Part shown: one piece after another, positions 17,498-26,599 of the stretch
Position numbering within the stretch: the stretch's first letter is position 1
Layout of the letters: the number at the start of each line of letters is the position of its first letter
NCBI RefSeq assembly: GCF_000224085.1
Contig: NC_015945.1
Coordinates: 3,154,501-3,218,500, forward strand
Length of the DNA stretch: 64,000 bases
From: Allomuricauda ruestringensis DSM 13258
GTDB lineage: Bacteria > Bacteroidota > Bacteroidia > Flavobacteriales > Flavobacteriaceae
Reading direction: 5' to 3'
Position numbers and translations under genes: made by a program
The notes under the pieces: model-generated
Told to the model about the DNA's origin: nothing
The model's database searches: none
What the model saw: the letters and a program-made list of their open reading frames with translations, nothing else

Positions 17498-19651
17498 ATG
17501 ACACCAGTAACAAACCGAAGAAATTTTATAAAAAATACCCTGATGGTCTCATCAGGCCTGGCCGTTGGTTTTACGGTAGGCAATGTAACCAGGCTTTTCA
17601 GTGTTGAGGCAGGTAGTGTTTCCCATGAACTATCACCGTTTATACACATCGATACCGAAAGTAACATCACACTGGTAAATCCAAATCCGGACATGGGGCA
17701 AGGGTCCATTCAGGCTTCGGCTGCAATGATTGCTGAAGAGCTTGAAGTCAGACTGGAAGAGGTACGCATCATACCAAGTGACGGACAGGCAAAATACGAC
17801 CCTCAGATATCGGGAGGAAGTGGAGCAGTGAGAAGATCGTGGGAACCCCTTCGGAAAGCTGGGGCAGCAGTAAGGATAATGTTGTTGAATGCAGCTAGCC
17901 GAAGCTGGAAAATTCCATTGGCAGAATGTTATGCGGAAGATGCCCATATATATAACAGAATTGATGATAGAAAATTCAAATACGGGGATTTGGTGACGCT
18001 GGCTTCTACTTTAGAAGTTCCGGAAAACCCTATATTGAAAAGTAAATCTGAATTTAAATTAATAGGAAAAAGCCATAAACGAGGGGATGTCATTGAACGG
18101 ATTACAGGCAAATCAACCTATAGTATCGATATGCAAGTGCCGGGAATGGTACATGCTGCCATATTGCATTCCCCTACGATTTTAGGAAAAGTGGTCTCCA
18201 TCAATGCTACTGAAGCATTAAAAGTGAATGGCGTTATCGATGTGGTGAAATGTGAACGCACCATGCCTTATACCAAATTTGATGCAGTGGCCGTCATAGC
18301 CAACTCTTCTTGGGCGGCAATGCAGGGAAAAAAGGCATTACAAGTGGAATGGGGAGATGAAGGAGATCACCTGAGCACACAAGACTATTCAGAAGGCTTA
18401 TACGCAGCAGCTGATAATCCGGGAGCCTTATATTCTGAAACCGGAGCTTTTGATCAGCATTTTACAAAGTCAAGGATAAAAGCTGAAGGGTTGTACGAAT
18501 CCAATTTTTTGTCACATGCTTCAATAGAACCCATGAATGGAATTGTTGAGGTAAAAGACAATGGAACTGTAGAAGTATGGGCCGGTGTACAAGGATCTGG
18601 ACAGATTAAAGACCAAATGGCAGAATATATGGAGGTTCCCCTTGAGCATGTAAAAGTGAATGTCAAACTAATGGGGGGCTCTTTTGGACGAAAATCCTAT
18701 CATGATTTTCTTTTGGAAGCGGGCATGCTTTCCAAAAAAATACAGAAACCGGTAAAAGTGACATGGACCAGGGAGGAGGACATCTCACAAGGACCATACC
18801 GTGCGGGCTCGCTTTCCAAATTACAGGGCACGGTTGAAAACGGGAAAATAACGGGCCTACATCATCATGCTATTGGTGAAAGCATAGCCGGACAACTGGA
18901 CGGCTCTCCAAAAGTAGGTGAAGTAGATGAAGGCCTAGGAAGGGAAATAGGCTTTGAGAATAACAAATATGTGCTCGATCATACAAAAATCAGCTTCACC
19001 AGAGTGGCGGCAGATATTCCCATCATGTGGTGGCGGTCTGTTTATGCGGGAAGTTTTGCATTCGGACAGGAATGTTTTATCGATGAACTCGCCCACCTTG
19101 GGGGAATAGACCCGCTAAAAGCACGATTGGAAATCCTTGAAGACGAACGATATCGTTTGGTATTGAACACATTAGCTGAAAAAGCAAATTATCACGAAGC
19201 CCTGCCGGAAGGAATTGCTCGTGGCATTGCCATCTGGAAATCGTTTGAGAGTATTTCTGCTGCCTGTGTCTTTATTGTTTCCGAAGGACAGGGCGTAAGG
19301 GTGAAGAAAGTAGTATCTGTTTTGGATTGCGGACTTTTTGTAAATGAAGATATGGTACGTGCACAGATGGAAGGTAGTATTGTTATGGGGTTAAGTGCGG
19401 CGACCAAAGAGGAAATCACCTATGAAAACGGAGCTTGTATACAGCAAAACTTTCATCAATACGAACTGATGCGCATACATGAAGCCCCGGAAATGGAAAC
19501 ACATATCATCGCCAACCAAGACACCCCGGGTGGAGTGGGAGAACCTGCTTTGCCTCCTATCGCTCCGGCTCTCAACAATGCTATTTTCAATTTAACAGGA
19601 GTTAGGCTTAGGAAGTTACCTATGGATTTATCCAACATCAAACTAAATTAA
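17498..19651 (+). CDS. molybdopterin-binding subunit of a molybdenum hydroxylase (IorB-like)
   Basis: Large catalytic subunit of an aldehyde/xanthine oxidase-type enzyme, about 717 residues, a usual size for the IorB group. The ATG at 17498 is preferred to the GTG at 17474; it is followed by a twin-arginine signal (NRRNFIKNTLMVSSGLAVGF), so the heterodimer is exported folded to the periplasm. Visible are GGSGAVRRSW, the domain-boundary KSTYSIDMQVPGMVHAAI, LMGGSFGRKSYHDF and a late PGGVGEPALPPIAPA, which holds the catalytic Glu of the family. The substrate is probably an aldehyde or N-heterocycle. Together with the upstream Fe-S gene it forms an operon; an AraC-type gene converges from the right. 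Confidence 0.92.
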   Translation: MTPVTNRRNFIKNTLMVSSGLAVGFTVGNVTRLFSVEAGSVSHELSPFIHIDTESNITLVNPNPDMGQGSIQASAAMIAEELEVRLEEVRIIPSDGQAKYDPQISGGSGAVRRSWEPLRKAGAAVRIMLLNAASRSWKIPLAECYAEDAHIYNRIDDRKFKYGDLVTLASTLEVPENPILKSKSEFKLIGKSHKRGDVIERITGKSTYSIDMQVPGMVHAAILHSPTILGKVVSINATEALKVNGVIDVVKCERTMPYTKFDAVAVIANSSWAAMQGKKALQVEWGDEGDHLSTQDYSEGLYAAADNPGALYSETGAFDQHFTKSRIKAEGLYESNFLSHASIEPMNGIVEVKDNGTVEVWAGVQGSGQIKDQMAEYMEVPLEHVKVNVKLMGGSFGRKSYHDFLLEAGMLSKKIQKPVKVTWTREEDISQGPYRAGSLSKLQGTVENGKITGLHHHAIGESIAGQLDGSPKVGEVDEGLGREIGFENNKYVLDHTKISFTRVAADIPIMWWRSVYAGSFAFGQECFIDELAHLGGIDPLKARLEILEDERYRLVLNTLAEKANYHEALPEGIARGIAIWKSFESISAACVFIVSEGQGVRVKKVVSVLDCGLFVNEDMVRAQMEGSIVMGLSAATKEEITYENGACIQQNFHQYELMRIHEAPEMETHIIANQDTPGGVGEPALPPIAPALNNAIFNLTGVRLRKLPMDLSNIKLN

Positions 19652-19913
19652 GCATAAAAAATCCGTTGTCTTCCCGTCTCTCAAATGAATAAGCTTTTGC
19701 AAAGTTCTTTCTTCTGAATTTTCAATCGTCAGAATATTGCAATGGACAAAGGGTGTTTTTAACGTCAACCTAGATTTTTTGGTCGGTTTTTCATCAATGG
19801 AAACCGATAACGGAGGTTCACGAACTCAAATTAAAAATAGAAAAGGGCGTGAGCTAAAAAAAGAACAGGTAAAATTTATTTAGGACAAAACTGTTTTCTT
19901 TGAAAACAATGAG

Positions 19914-20924
19914 CTAGTCAGTTGTAGTCACTGTTAAATACCTACGTCTGTAGGCATGGGGTGTGAGTCCGGTTTCTTTTTTAAAAGCCTGATACATGGA
20001 AGACATGCTAGAAAACCCAACTTCGTCGGCAATGACTTCCACCTTGTCATTGGCCGTTGTATCTTTTAAGCGTGTAGTAGCTTCTTTTATCCTGAATTTA
20101 TTCACGTAGTCATTAAATCGAAGCCCGAGTTTTTGGTTGATGGCCTGGGATACGCGATAGGAAGCATGACCGGAAACCCGGGAAACGTCCGCGACAGTGA
20201 GTCCTTTGCTCCGATGTAGCTTTTCTTTTTCAAAAATGGTATTAAGTGTGGAAATCACTTCGTCCACCTCGTCTTTATTCAGTGTTTTTCCATTGGAAAC
20301 ATCATTTAGCAGCGACGAATTTTGAAGTATTTTATAGCTGATAAAATACAGCAGAACAACGGCCAGAACAGATCCGGTTGCATAGACCGTGATTCCTTCG
20401 ATGTAAGCCTGTACTACAAAACAGACTAGCAAGATAAGCACACTGATGGAAAAAACAGGAAAATGGTCGGGGAGGGGACCGGTGTTGCGGTATTTGGCGA
20501 AATAATATCCAATTCCGAAATACAAGGCCATTTGTAATAGTCCGATATAATAAAAACTGATGATATAGTCGCCCCAATTGAAAATGCCCAATCCGATGAT
20601 GATAAATGCAGGGAGGTAGTGAAGAAAATGTATTCTGGTCACTACAGATTTAAGAACACACTTCTGATATAAAAAATAGGAAGGACCGATAAGCCACAAA
20701 CCTGCAGCTCCGGCTAAAACACCCCATATAGGATATTTCTCCATAGGTAAAAACACAAAATAGGACTTAGCAAGCCTGAAGGCAATGCCGATAAGCATCA
20801 CACCAAGAAACAATGAAGGTGATAAATTGAACTTACTTCTACCAATAAGATAAACGGCCAAAACAAGACCCTGAAAAAGCCCAACACCACAAAATATACT
20901 GATTAAAATCTGCCAAATACTCAT
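19914..20924 (-). CDS. membrane-bound AraC-family transcriptional regulator
   Basis: 336 residues: about seven hydrophobic helices in residues 1-205 (first is ISIFCGVGLFQGLVLAVYLI) and a C-terminal AraC DNA-binding domain (about 230-330) with two HTHs (LTVADVSRVSGHASYRVSQAIN and DEVGFSSMSSMYQAFKKETG, then LTPHAYRRR). This layout, a 7TM sensor fused to AraC, is frequent in Bacteroidetes. It is convergent with the molybdoenzyme operon, so it may or may not control it. Confidence 0.9.
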   Translation of the reverse strand: MSIWQILISIFCGVGLFQGLVLAVYLIGRSKFNLSPSLFLGVMLIGIAFRLAKSYFVFLPMEKYPIWGVLAGAAGLWLIGPSYFLYQKCVLKSVVTRIHFLHYLPAFIIIGLGIFNWGDYIISFYYIGLLQMALYFGIGYYFAKYRNTGPLPDHFPVFSISVLILLVCFVVQAYIEGITVYATGSVLAVVLLYFISYKILQNSSLLNDVSNGKTLNKDEVDEVISTLNTIFEKEKLHRSKGLTVADVSRVSGHASYRVSQAINQKLGLRFNDYVNKFRIKEATTRLKDTTANDKVEVIADEVGFSSMSSMYQAFKKETGLTPHAYRRRYLTVTTTD

Positions 20925-21049
20925 TGTTATAGTGTAGTAGAATCTGCCACCTTTTTTCGGTCAATATTTTTTTTAAAGATCCTATCAAAATATATGTTAT
21001 AAACACTATTGGAATAGTTAAGAAAGTACCAAATCATAATCTTTGTTTT

Positions 21050-21505
21050 TCAAACTCCAAATTGTCTCAAATGATGATCAGTGTGCTTGTAAACCAATAT
21101 ACCGATCTGTTCTTTGGTCATTTTTCCAAAAAAACCATGCACAAAATTAGGGTTACTGTAGTTACCATAATGGTGGATTAATGAGATCCATTTTGCCTTT
21201 TCAGCTTCTAGGTCCCCATATAGTTCCTTGACCTTGAACTGCTGCGGGGTAGGGATGTTCCTGTCAAAGGGTTTTTCATCCTTGATCGTTCTTTTCAAGG
21301 CCGTTTTACCGAATATCTTCCCTAGAAATGCCTGCTTGTACGTGTGGTCTTCCGTGCCAAGGATCCAGCCGTTCCAATAGTTGTTATGCCTGAGCATTTG
21401 AAAAACGGTCATTTTTCCCCATTGGGCTTTCTTGTCCCCATCGAGCTGTTCAATGCGTTCGATGAGTTGCTCTCTGACCACGGGATCATGAATGTTCTTC
21501 ATCAT
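21050..21505 (-). CDS. DUF1569 (DinB-like) protein
   Basis: 151 residues, four-helix-bundle protein of the DUF1569/DinB-like superfamily. Typical blocks are WGKMTVFQMLRHNNYWNGW and, at the end, KEQIGILVYKHTDHHLRQFG with His residues that would make up the metal triad. The function is unknown; related proteins are thiol transferases. It overlaps the end of the upstream VOC gene by 20 bases, so the two are cotranscribed. Confidence 0.85.
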   Translation of the reverse strand: MMKNIHDPVVREQLIERIEQLDGDKKAQWGKMTVFQMLRHNNYWNGWILGTEDHTYKQAFLGKIFGKTALKRTIKDEKPFDRNIPTPQQFKVKELYGDLEAEKAKWISLIHHYGNYSNPNFVHGFFGKMTKEQIGILVYKHTDHHLRQFGV

Positions 21506-21923
21506 TGAAATTATTTATGGGTTGTAGGGAAAAGAAGTTGCCTGAATCGTCTTTGAACAATGCCTCTGTTCCATAAAATTCCTTGGTCGGTGGTTTAATA
21601 AATTCCACTCCCTTGCTTTTTAGTTCTTCGTAGGTTGCGTAGATGTCATGGCAGGTCAATACTCCACAGCCAAATACGCCTTTTTTAATTAGTTCAATTA
21701 AATTTTCTGCGACCTCTTTGGGAAACATTTTGCTTACGGTAACTGGGAACAGTACAATTTGCAAATCGGGTTGTTCGGGCGGCGAAACGGTCAACCACCT
21801 AGTACCCGGCCCCATTGGAATATCATCTACTACCCTAAATCCTAATTTGTTCACATAGAAATCATAAGCACTATCTTGGTCGATAACGTTGACATTGGTA
21901 ACCGTCATTTTTGTAATCATCAC
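21486..21923 (-). CDS. VOC-family (glyoxalase-like) protein
   Basis: 145 residues with the beta-alpha-beta-beta-beta paired modules of the vicinal oxygen chelate fold: first half VTNVNVIDQDSAYDFYVNKLGF, second half CHDIYATYEELKSKGVEF with the final EALFKDDSGNFFSLQP strand. It resembles the glyoxalase/bleomycin-resistance group without a clear substrate. The start may be either of two tandem ATGs. It is translationally coupled to the DUF1569 gene. Confidence 0.87.
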   Translation of the reverse strand: MMITKMTVTNVNVIDQDSAYDFYVNKLGFRVVDDIPMGPGTRWLTVSPPEQPDLQIVLFPVTVSKMFPKEVAENLIELIKKGVFGCGVLTCHDIYATYEELKSKGVEFIKPPTKEFYGTEALFKDDSGNFFSLQPINNFNDEEHS

Positions 21924-21963
21924 TTCTCTTTGGTGTTAATGTGTTTGCAATATCAGCAATGGT

Positions 21964-22461
21964 TTATTTGCGTACTTCTTCAAAATTGCTATTTTCCAAC
22001 CATCCGTGTTGATATGCATAACAACTTGGAACAAACGTCAATGGTTTTTTGTCGATGTTCTTTTTGACCTCCTTTTGATTTTTTGAATAGTTGGATGGTG
22101 ATTCCCCAGTACTTCTTTTGAAACAACCACTAAAAGAGGACAAACTATCAAACCCTACTGAAAAACAGGCTTCGGTAACTGATTTGCCTTCCTTTAAAAA
22201 TTGTCGGGCTTTTTCAATTCTAACGGATTTCAAATATTGGTGGGGTGTCTTTCCATAAATGGATTTGAAAAGTCTGATAAAATGGAACTTTGAAAAAAAA
22301 GCTTCATCAGAAATCTCATCAACATCTATTTTATGCATAAAGTTCGAGTCAATAAATAGTTTTGCCTGAACTATTCTTCTGTATAAATAAACTTTTGGAT
22401 ACTCGTCTTTTATCATAATAAGTGGATATAATGACTCTAAACTATAAATTTTTTGTCCCAA
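21964..22461 (-). CDS. small AraC-family transcriptional regulator
   Basis: 165 residues with little beyond an AraC DNA-binding domain (about 20-130): two HTHs (KIDVDEISDEAFFSKFHFIRLF and VTEACFSVGFDSLSSFSGCFKR), ending STGESPSNY. The effector domain is missing. An inner ATG at 22416 is an alternative start. It lies upstream of, and in line with, the VOC and DUF1569 genes, 41 bases apart, so it probably shares or controls their transcript. Confidence 0.85.
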   Translation of the reverse strand: MGQKIYSLESLYPLIMIKDEYPKVYLYRRIVQAKLFIDSNFMHKIDVDEISDEAFFSKFHFIRLFKSIYGKTPHQYLKSVRIEKARQFLKEGKSVTEACFSVGFDSLSSFSGCFKRSTGESPSNYSKNQKEVKKNIDKKPLTFVPSCYAYQHGWLENSNFEEVRK

Positions 22462-22553
22462 TAACGTATTAATTAATAATACTTAACAACCAACCAACAA
22501 TTAAGAGAATTGTTAAATCAGCCATGATGTTCATCCCATGGCTTTCTTACACA

Positions 22554-23201
22554 TTATTCCAATTCGGCCAATTGTGTCATCAGTTTTTCCGACCAATCAT
22601 TCAATACAACTTTTCGTTCATCGAACGTGAGCCGTTCCACAGCATAGATTACATGTGGGTCAAGAACTGTAAACCCCAGAAATTCGAGTATTCCACGATG
22701 TATTGGGAATAGAATTGAATTCATATCACCGTATTTTTCCGCTATGTAGTTTTTCTTTGGTCCACCTGTTGTTATCGAAAGCATGGCTTTTTTACCGACT
22801 GAGAGTCCATTGTCAAAGATTTTGCCGTTATCGTAAAATTTACCCATAGCGAAAACCTTATCGATCCAACCCTTTAAAATTGCAGGTACGGAAAACCAAT
22901 ACAGTGGGAATTGCCATATCATAATATCACACCATTCCACCTTTTCTTGTTCAGATAAAACATCAATGGAAAATGTATTTTGCTCCACGGCATGTAATTC
23001 TTCGTATTGCTGTTTAAAAAATGTTTCATTTTTCAAACGTGTAAAATTTCTTTCATCACTTACGGGTTGAAAATTACCCCTGTACAGATCGGATGTTTTT
23101 ACTTCATGTCCGTTTTTTTTTAAAGTATCAATTGCAGTGTCAAACAATGCCGAATTAAAACTTTTTGCTTCGGGATGTGCCAGAATGATCAGGATTTTCA
23201 T
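22554..23201 (-). CDS. flavodoxin-like NAD(P)H-dependent oxidoreductase
   Basis: 215 residues of the NQO1/KefF-type flavodoxin fold. The FMN loop is ILAHPEAKSFNSAL at the N-terminus; the WQFPLYWFSVPAILKGWIDKVF motif and the TTGGPKKNY loop are typical of quinone reductases. It is divergent from an HxlR regulator 92 bases away; such pairs are known to respond to quinones and electrophiles (YodB-type control). Confidence 0.92.
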   Translation of the reverse strand: MKILIILAHPEAKSFNSALFDTAIDTLKKNGHEVKTSDLYRGNFQPVSDERNFTRLKNETFFKQQYEELHAVEQNTFSIDVLSEQEKVEWCDIMIWQFPLYWFSVPAILKGWIDKVFAMGKFYDNGKIFDNGLSVGKKAMLSITTGGPKKNYIAEKYGDMNSILFPIHRGILEFLGFTVLDPHVIYAVERLTFDERKVVLNDWSEKLMTQLAELE

Positions 23202-23217
23202 TTATACTATAATTATT

Positions 23218-23261
23218 TTAGTTTCAAAACTAACTTTAGTTATATTTGTTTGCAATAACTA
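23218..23261 (+). promoter_or_regulatory. divergent control region with two inverted repeats
   Basis: TTAGTTT-CA-AAACTAA at 23218-23233 and TAGTTAT-N11-ATAACTA at 23237-23261. The second overlaps TATATTTG (23241-23248), a TAnnTTTG box pointing to the HxlR gene. These are the likely HxlR operators. Confidence 0.6.
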
Positions 23262-23292
23262 TCGAAATGGATAGGTTTAAAAAAGTGGAAGT

Positions 23293-23682
23293 ATGAACAC
23301 AGAATGTATCGGTGATTGTGTGAAATTGAACGGGAAAGTATATCCCTGTACAATTAGCCTTACTTTGGATTTGGTGGGCGGAAAATGGAAGGCCGTCATA
23401 CTTTACCATTTAAGGAACAAACCGAAAAGATATAATGAACTCCGCAAGGAAATGCCCACCGTTACTGAAATGACATTGAGTTTACAGCTAAAAAAATTAG
23501 AGAAGGACGGTTTGGTATCAAGGAAGGTTTATGGAAAAAAACCGCCAATAAAAGTTATTTATAGTTTAACTGATTTGGGAAAAAGTTTTGTTCCGGTTTT
23601 GGAAGCGATTACAGAATGGGGAAACCAGGTTGTTAGCGAAAATGGGAAATTTTTGTATAATTCCCTGTCCCCATCCCAATAG
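23293..23682 (+). CDS. HxlR-family transcriptional regulator
   Basis: 129 residues, a winged-helix MarR-like dimeric repressor. The core is LDLVGGKWKAVILYHLRNKPKRYNELRKEMPTVTEMTLSLQLKKLEKDGL, ending in the wing and YSLTDLG. Cysteines at the N-terminus (CIGDC, then YPCTI) match the redox-sensing Cys position of YodB/QorR-type members. It is divergent from the NAD(P)H oxidoreductase gene, its probable target. Confidence 0.92.
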   Translation: MNTECIGDCVKLNGKVYPCTISLTLDLVGGKWKAVILYHLRNKPKRYNELRKEMPTVTEMTLSLQLKKLEKDGLVSRKVYGKKPPIKVIYSLTDLGKSFVPVLEAITEWGNQVVSENGKFLYNSLSPSQ

Positions 23683-23748
23683 AAGTGATGTCCTATAGCT
23701 ACTTTTAAACAGTTTGGTTTAGGGGTAGCTTAACTAAATATGTAATTT

Positions 23749-24105
23749 TTATTCTAGTTTTTTATGTTTTTTCCCCCATTTTTCAAGCTCCCGTATAATT
23801 GACTTTAGCTCATATCCAATTGTAGTTAGTTCGTATTCAACCCGGGGTGGGACTTCCGCATAGACTGTTCTCTTTACAATTTTATGCTGCTCTAATTTTC
23901 TAAGTTGTAAAGTAAGCATTCGCTCAGTTATGTTTGGTAAACGTTTTTTTAATTCTCCGAACCTATGTTTTCCATGTATTAAATAGCAACATATCGATAA
24001 AGCCCATTGACCTCCTATGATATTTGAAGCATATACCTCCAAACACTCCTGTTCTAATATTTTTTTGTTTTCGAAATGTGTTGATGTTTCTTTTATTTTG
24101 GTCAT
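23749..24105 (-). CDS. HxlR-family transcriptional regulator
   Basis: 118 residues of the same family: NIIGGQWALSICCYLIHGKHRFGELKKRLPNITERMLTLQLRKLEQHKIV, wing RTVYAEVPPRVEYELT. It has Cys at the N-terminal position (QECLEVYA) and a CC pair in helix 2. It is divergent from a second flavodoxin-like oxidoreductase gene; a TACT-N12-AGTA dyad starts at its ATG. Confidence 0.92.
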   Translation of the reverse strand: MTKIKETSTHFENKKILEQECLEVYASNIIGGQWALSICCYLIHGKHRFGELKKRLPNITERMLTLQLRKLEQHKIVKRTVYAEVPPRVEYELTTIGYELKSIIRELEKWGKKHKKLE

Positions 24106-24176
24106 TACTTACATTTTTTATAGTACCCTACAATTGGTGGCAAACATGCAAAATTACTGTTTACAAACTATTTTTG
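24106..24176 (+). promoter_or_regulatory. operator dyad and -7 box of the second HxlR pair
   Basis: TACT-N12-AGTA dyad at 24106-24125 abuts the HxlR start codon, and TATTTTTG (24169-24176), a TAnnTTTG box, points to the oxidoreductase gene 25 bases on. Confidence 0.55.
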
Positions 24177-24201
24177 TCTTTCAAATTTAGTTTGATAAAA
24201 T

Positions 24202-24732
24202 ATGAAGACATTAATTATTGTTACGCACCCTAATATTCAAAATTCCATAATCAACAAGAGATGGATTGAAGAGTTACATAAATATCCTGAAAATTTTTAT
24301 GTTCATCAATTGCACGAGGTCTATCCAAACGAAGAAATTGATGTCCCGGCAGAGCAAGAGCTAATAGAACGGTATGATAAAATTGTATTTCAGTTTCCTT
24401 TTTACTGGTTCAATTGTCCTCCATTTCTTAAAAAATGGCTTGATGAAGTTTTAACCTATGGTTGGGCTTATGGTAGTAAGAGCGGTTATAAGGTTGGGGG
24501 AAAGAAAATCGCATTCGCGATGTCGGTCGGGATTGATGAACACGAATATAGCCCAACGGCAAAATACAAATACACTTTGGATGAATTGCTTCGTCCTTTT
24601 GAGTTGACTTTTGAATATATAAAAGCCGATTACCGTCCATTTTTCGCTTATTATGGAATCGAGCTAAATTCATCAAAGGAATGGATTGAAAAAAGTGTTC
24701 CAAAATATCTCTACTTTCTCAATTCTTTATAA
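24202..24732 (+). CDS. flavodoxin-like NAD(P)H-dependent oxidoreductase, second type
   Basis: 176 residues: LIIVTHPNIQNSIINKRW FMN loop, FQFPFYWFNCPPFLKKWLDEVL motif and a GGKKIAFAMSVG strand. It is shorter than the first copy and like the general stress/KefF-type reductases. Probably a cytosolic quinone or nitro-group reductase under the divergent HxlR repressor. Confidence 0.9.
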   Translation: MKTLIIVTHPNIQNSIINKRWIEELHKYPENFYVHQLHEVYPNEEIDVPAEQELIERYDKIVFQFPFYWFNCPPFLKKWLDEVLTYGWAYGSKSGYKVGGKKIAFAMSVGIDEHEYSPTAKYKYTLDELLRPFELTFEYIKADYRPFFAYYGIELNSSKEWIEKSVPKYLYFLNSL

Positions 24733-24859
24733 TATTGGTTGGCGGTATGTTTGATCTGTATGACACACAAGTTGTTATATCAGCTAATTCCTGGGCTATA
24801 TCCCATTAAAAATAGCATCCTATATCTACTTTTATTAAGTTGCTTACGTTAGTGTAAGG

Positions 24860-25222
24860 CTATTTACTGATATTTTCTATATAATGTCTTTTTCCCCATT
24901 TCGATAATTCATTTAGGATATTGTCCAATGACCTTCCCTTTTCCGTAAGTTTATATTCAACTCTTGGGGGAACTTCGGGATAGGCAATCCTCTCAACTAA
25001 ATGATCGGATTGCAATTCTTTAAGTTGAGAGATCAGCATTCTTTCAGAAATGCCTTCAATTTTTCGCTTTAATTCACCATATCTAAGTTTTTCATTGGCC
25101 ATTAGATATCCAATGATACTCAATTTCCATCTCCCGCTAAGTATCCCTATAGCGTAGGCCATTCCGCAGTTTGATTCTAAATTTTCTTTGTTCAGTGTAT
25201 TTGTCGAATTTTCTTTTCTCAT
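24860..25222 (-). CDS. HxlR-family transcriptional regulator
   Basis: 120 residues, close in sequence to the HxlR protein at 23749 (shared pattern GIxxGxWxLSIxxYL, ERMLxxQLxxLxxxxxVxRxxYxEVPPRVEY). One N-terminal Cys (ESNCGMAYA). It is divergent from a DoxX gene with a strong palindrome in between. The two HxlR genes at 23.7 and 24.9 kb look like a local duplication with changed partner. Confidence 0.92.
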   Translation of the reverse strand: MRKENSTNTLNKENLESNCGMAYAIGILSGRWKLSIIGYLMANEKLRYGELKRKIEGISERMLISQLKELQSDHLVERIAYPEVPPRVEYKLTEKGRSLDNILNELSKWGKRHYIENISK

Positions 25223-25239
25223 TTCTTACAATTTTGTTA

Positions 25240-25261
25240 GTACCTACAATTTTGTAGGTAC
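25240..25261. promoter_or_regulatory. 22-bp palindromic operator between HxlR and DoxX genes
   Basis: Arms GTACCTACAA and TTGTAGGTAC are perfect, with two T bases in the centre. A related, less perfect copy (TTACAATTTTGTTAG) sits just left, next to the HxlR start. Best read as the autoregulatory HxlR site. Confidence 0.75.
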
Positions 25262-25318
25262 TTGCGTTGTTTAAATGTACTAAGTTTCTTTGTGAAGTAA
25301 AACTTATAATCAAAAACA

Positions 25319-25828
25319 ATGAAAAAAGCACTTATTACTAGAGAATATCTCGGGGAATTTAGTTCAAAGGGAATAATGATACTACGGTTGATCGCAGGTT
25401 TTACTTTGTTTATGCACGGTTTGCCCAAGATTTTTTTTCCAACATCATGGATGGGAGATACAATTCCAGGGTTGCTACAACTATGCGCCGCTTTCTTTGA
25501 AGTATTTGGAGGTTTGGCACTAATTTTTGGCTTTTTTGTACCTATTGCTTCCATAGGAATTGGAATCACAATGATTGTTGCTGTAATTTTTCATGTAACA
25601 ATTTCCGATCCGCTCTTAAGATTGACTGTCAGAGGTACCTCCGAAGGAATTGGTTCAAAATATTTGTTTTTTCCAGAATGGTTTGTACTAGCCGATGGCA
25701 AAAGCGCTTTTGGTTCAGGTTCTGCCGAACTTGCCCTTTTGTTTCTAACCATATCGATTTGTTTTTTCTTTACAGGAGCTGGAAAATATTCTATGGACCA
25801 CTATTCGGGCAGAATAGAAAAAAAATGA
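25319..25828 (+). CDS. DoxX-family membrane protein
   Basis: 169 residues with four membrane helices: MILRLIAGFTLFMHGLPKIF, LCAAFFEVFGGLALIFGFFV, ASIGIGITMIVAVIFHV and LALLFLTISICFFFTGAGKYS. The G-x-P and G-A-G-K-[YW]-S pieces are DoxX hallmarks. DoxX proteins act in redox or thiol stress at the membrane; divergence from an HxlR regulator agrees with this. Confidence 0.9.
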   Translation: MKKALITREYLGEFSSKGIMILRLIAGFTLFMHGLPKIFFPTSWMGDTIPGLLQLCAAFFEVFGGLALIFGFFVPIASIGIGITMIVAVIFHVTISDPLLRLTVRGTSEGIGSKYLFFPEWFVLADGKSAFGSGSAELALLFLTISICFFFTGAGKYSMDHYSGRIEKK

Positions 25829-26066
25829 AAATGAAGCAAGCAATTTATGGGCTATCCATAAGAATTCAAAATTGATTTATTATGATACCAGTACACTCTA
25901 AGTGGAAGATTTACAAAGCCGGGCATTCAAGTTCCCGTCATCGATGATCAACGGACCGGAAGGGTCAAATAGCTTTTAGGACAAGACTTTGAGTCCCCCG
26001 AAGAGCCTTGGATTCTTTAAATACTCCGTGTAACTCTTCTTCCTTTTCCTTGGGGGCACAATCCCC

Positions 26067-26517
26067 GCCCACATTGCAGGCAACAAGGGCAGCAAGTATA
26101 CCAGCAACAAGACCCATTACAGCCCAACGGACCTCGGCCAGGATAAGCGTAAAGCCCGACAAGGCAAGGAAACTGAACTAGTTCTCACATCTTACGGTCG
26201 ATAGGGCCCACCATGTCATCACGGACATCAGGGCCTACCATACGGACGGAAAGGACAACCAGCAGCACCGGGATATTGTTAAACGTGTAAAACGCCGCTT
26301 GTGGCAACAGGGGCTGATCAACAAGTGCATGCATCTTTCGGCCATTGCCTATAATCTCAAAAAGTATCTGAAATTCATCAAAAAGAGCTCTAAAAGCGAA
26401 GTAGGGGCCTTTGTCTTTTGGAAACGGCTGAAAAGGCACCGGACAAACTATTCTTCACCCTTCTCGGCCACCCAAAATTCAAGTTGCAAAGACTGGCCTA
26501 AAAACAAAAGTCCCTAA
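26067..26517 (+). pseudogene. remnant of an IS1182-family transposase
   Basis: Broken DDE transposase. One frame gives AHIAGNKGSKYTSNKTHYSP (26067 on); a shift near 26131-26143 leads to ISVKPDKARKLN, a TAG stop (26179) replaces the next Tyr codon, and the frame continues FSHLTVDRAHHVITDIRAYH and KRVKRRLWQQG. It then jumps, by an internal deletion near 26311, to the C-terminal block HLSAIAYNLKKYLKF of the same family. No terminal inverted repeats could be recognised; upstream sequence from about 25.9 kb may also belong to it. Confidence 0.72.
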
Positions 26518-26575
26518 AATGAGCTTAGAACAGGTCTTTTTTCCACTGTTCAAGGGCTTGTGCAACGGTTACCGA

Positions 26576-26586
26576 TGTTATAGGCT
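26576..26586 (+). repeat. left copy of 11-bp inverted repeat flanking a two-gene cassette
   Basis: TGTTATAGGCT here is the exact reverse complement of 27401-27411; the match extends inward to 14 of 15 bases. Confidence 0.7.
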
Positions 26587-26599
26587 GTGTTTTATTCTG

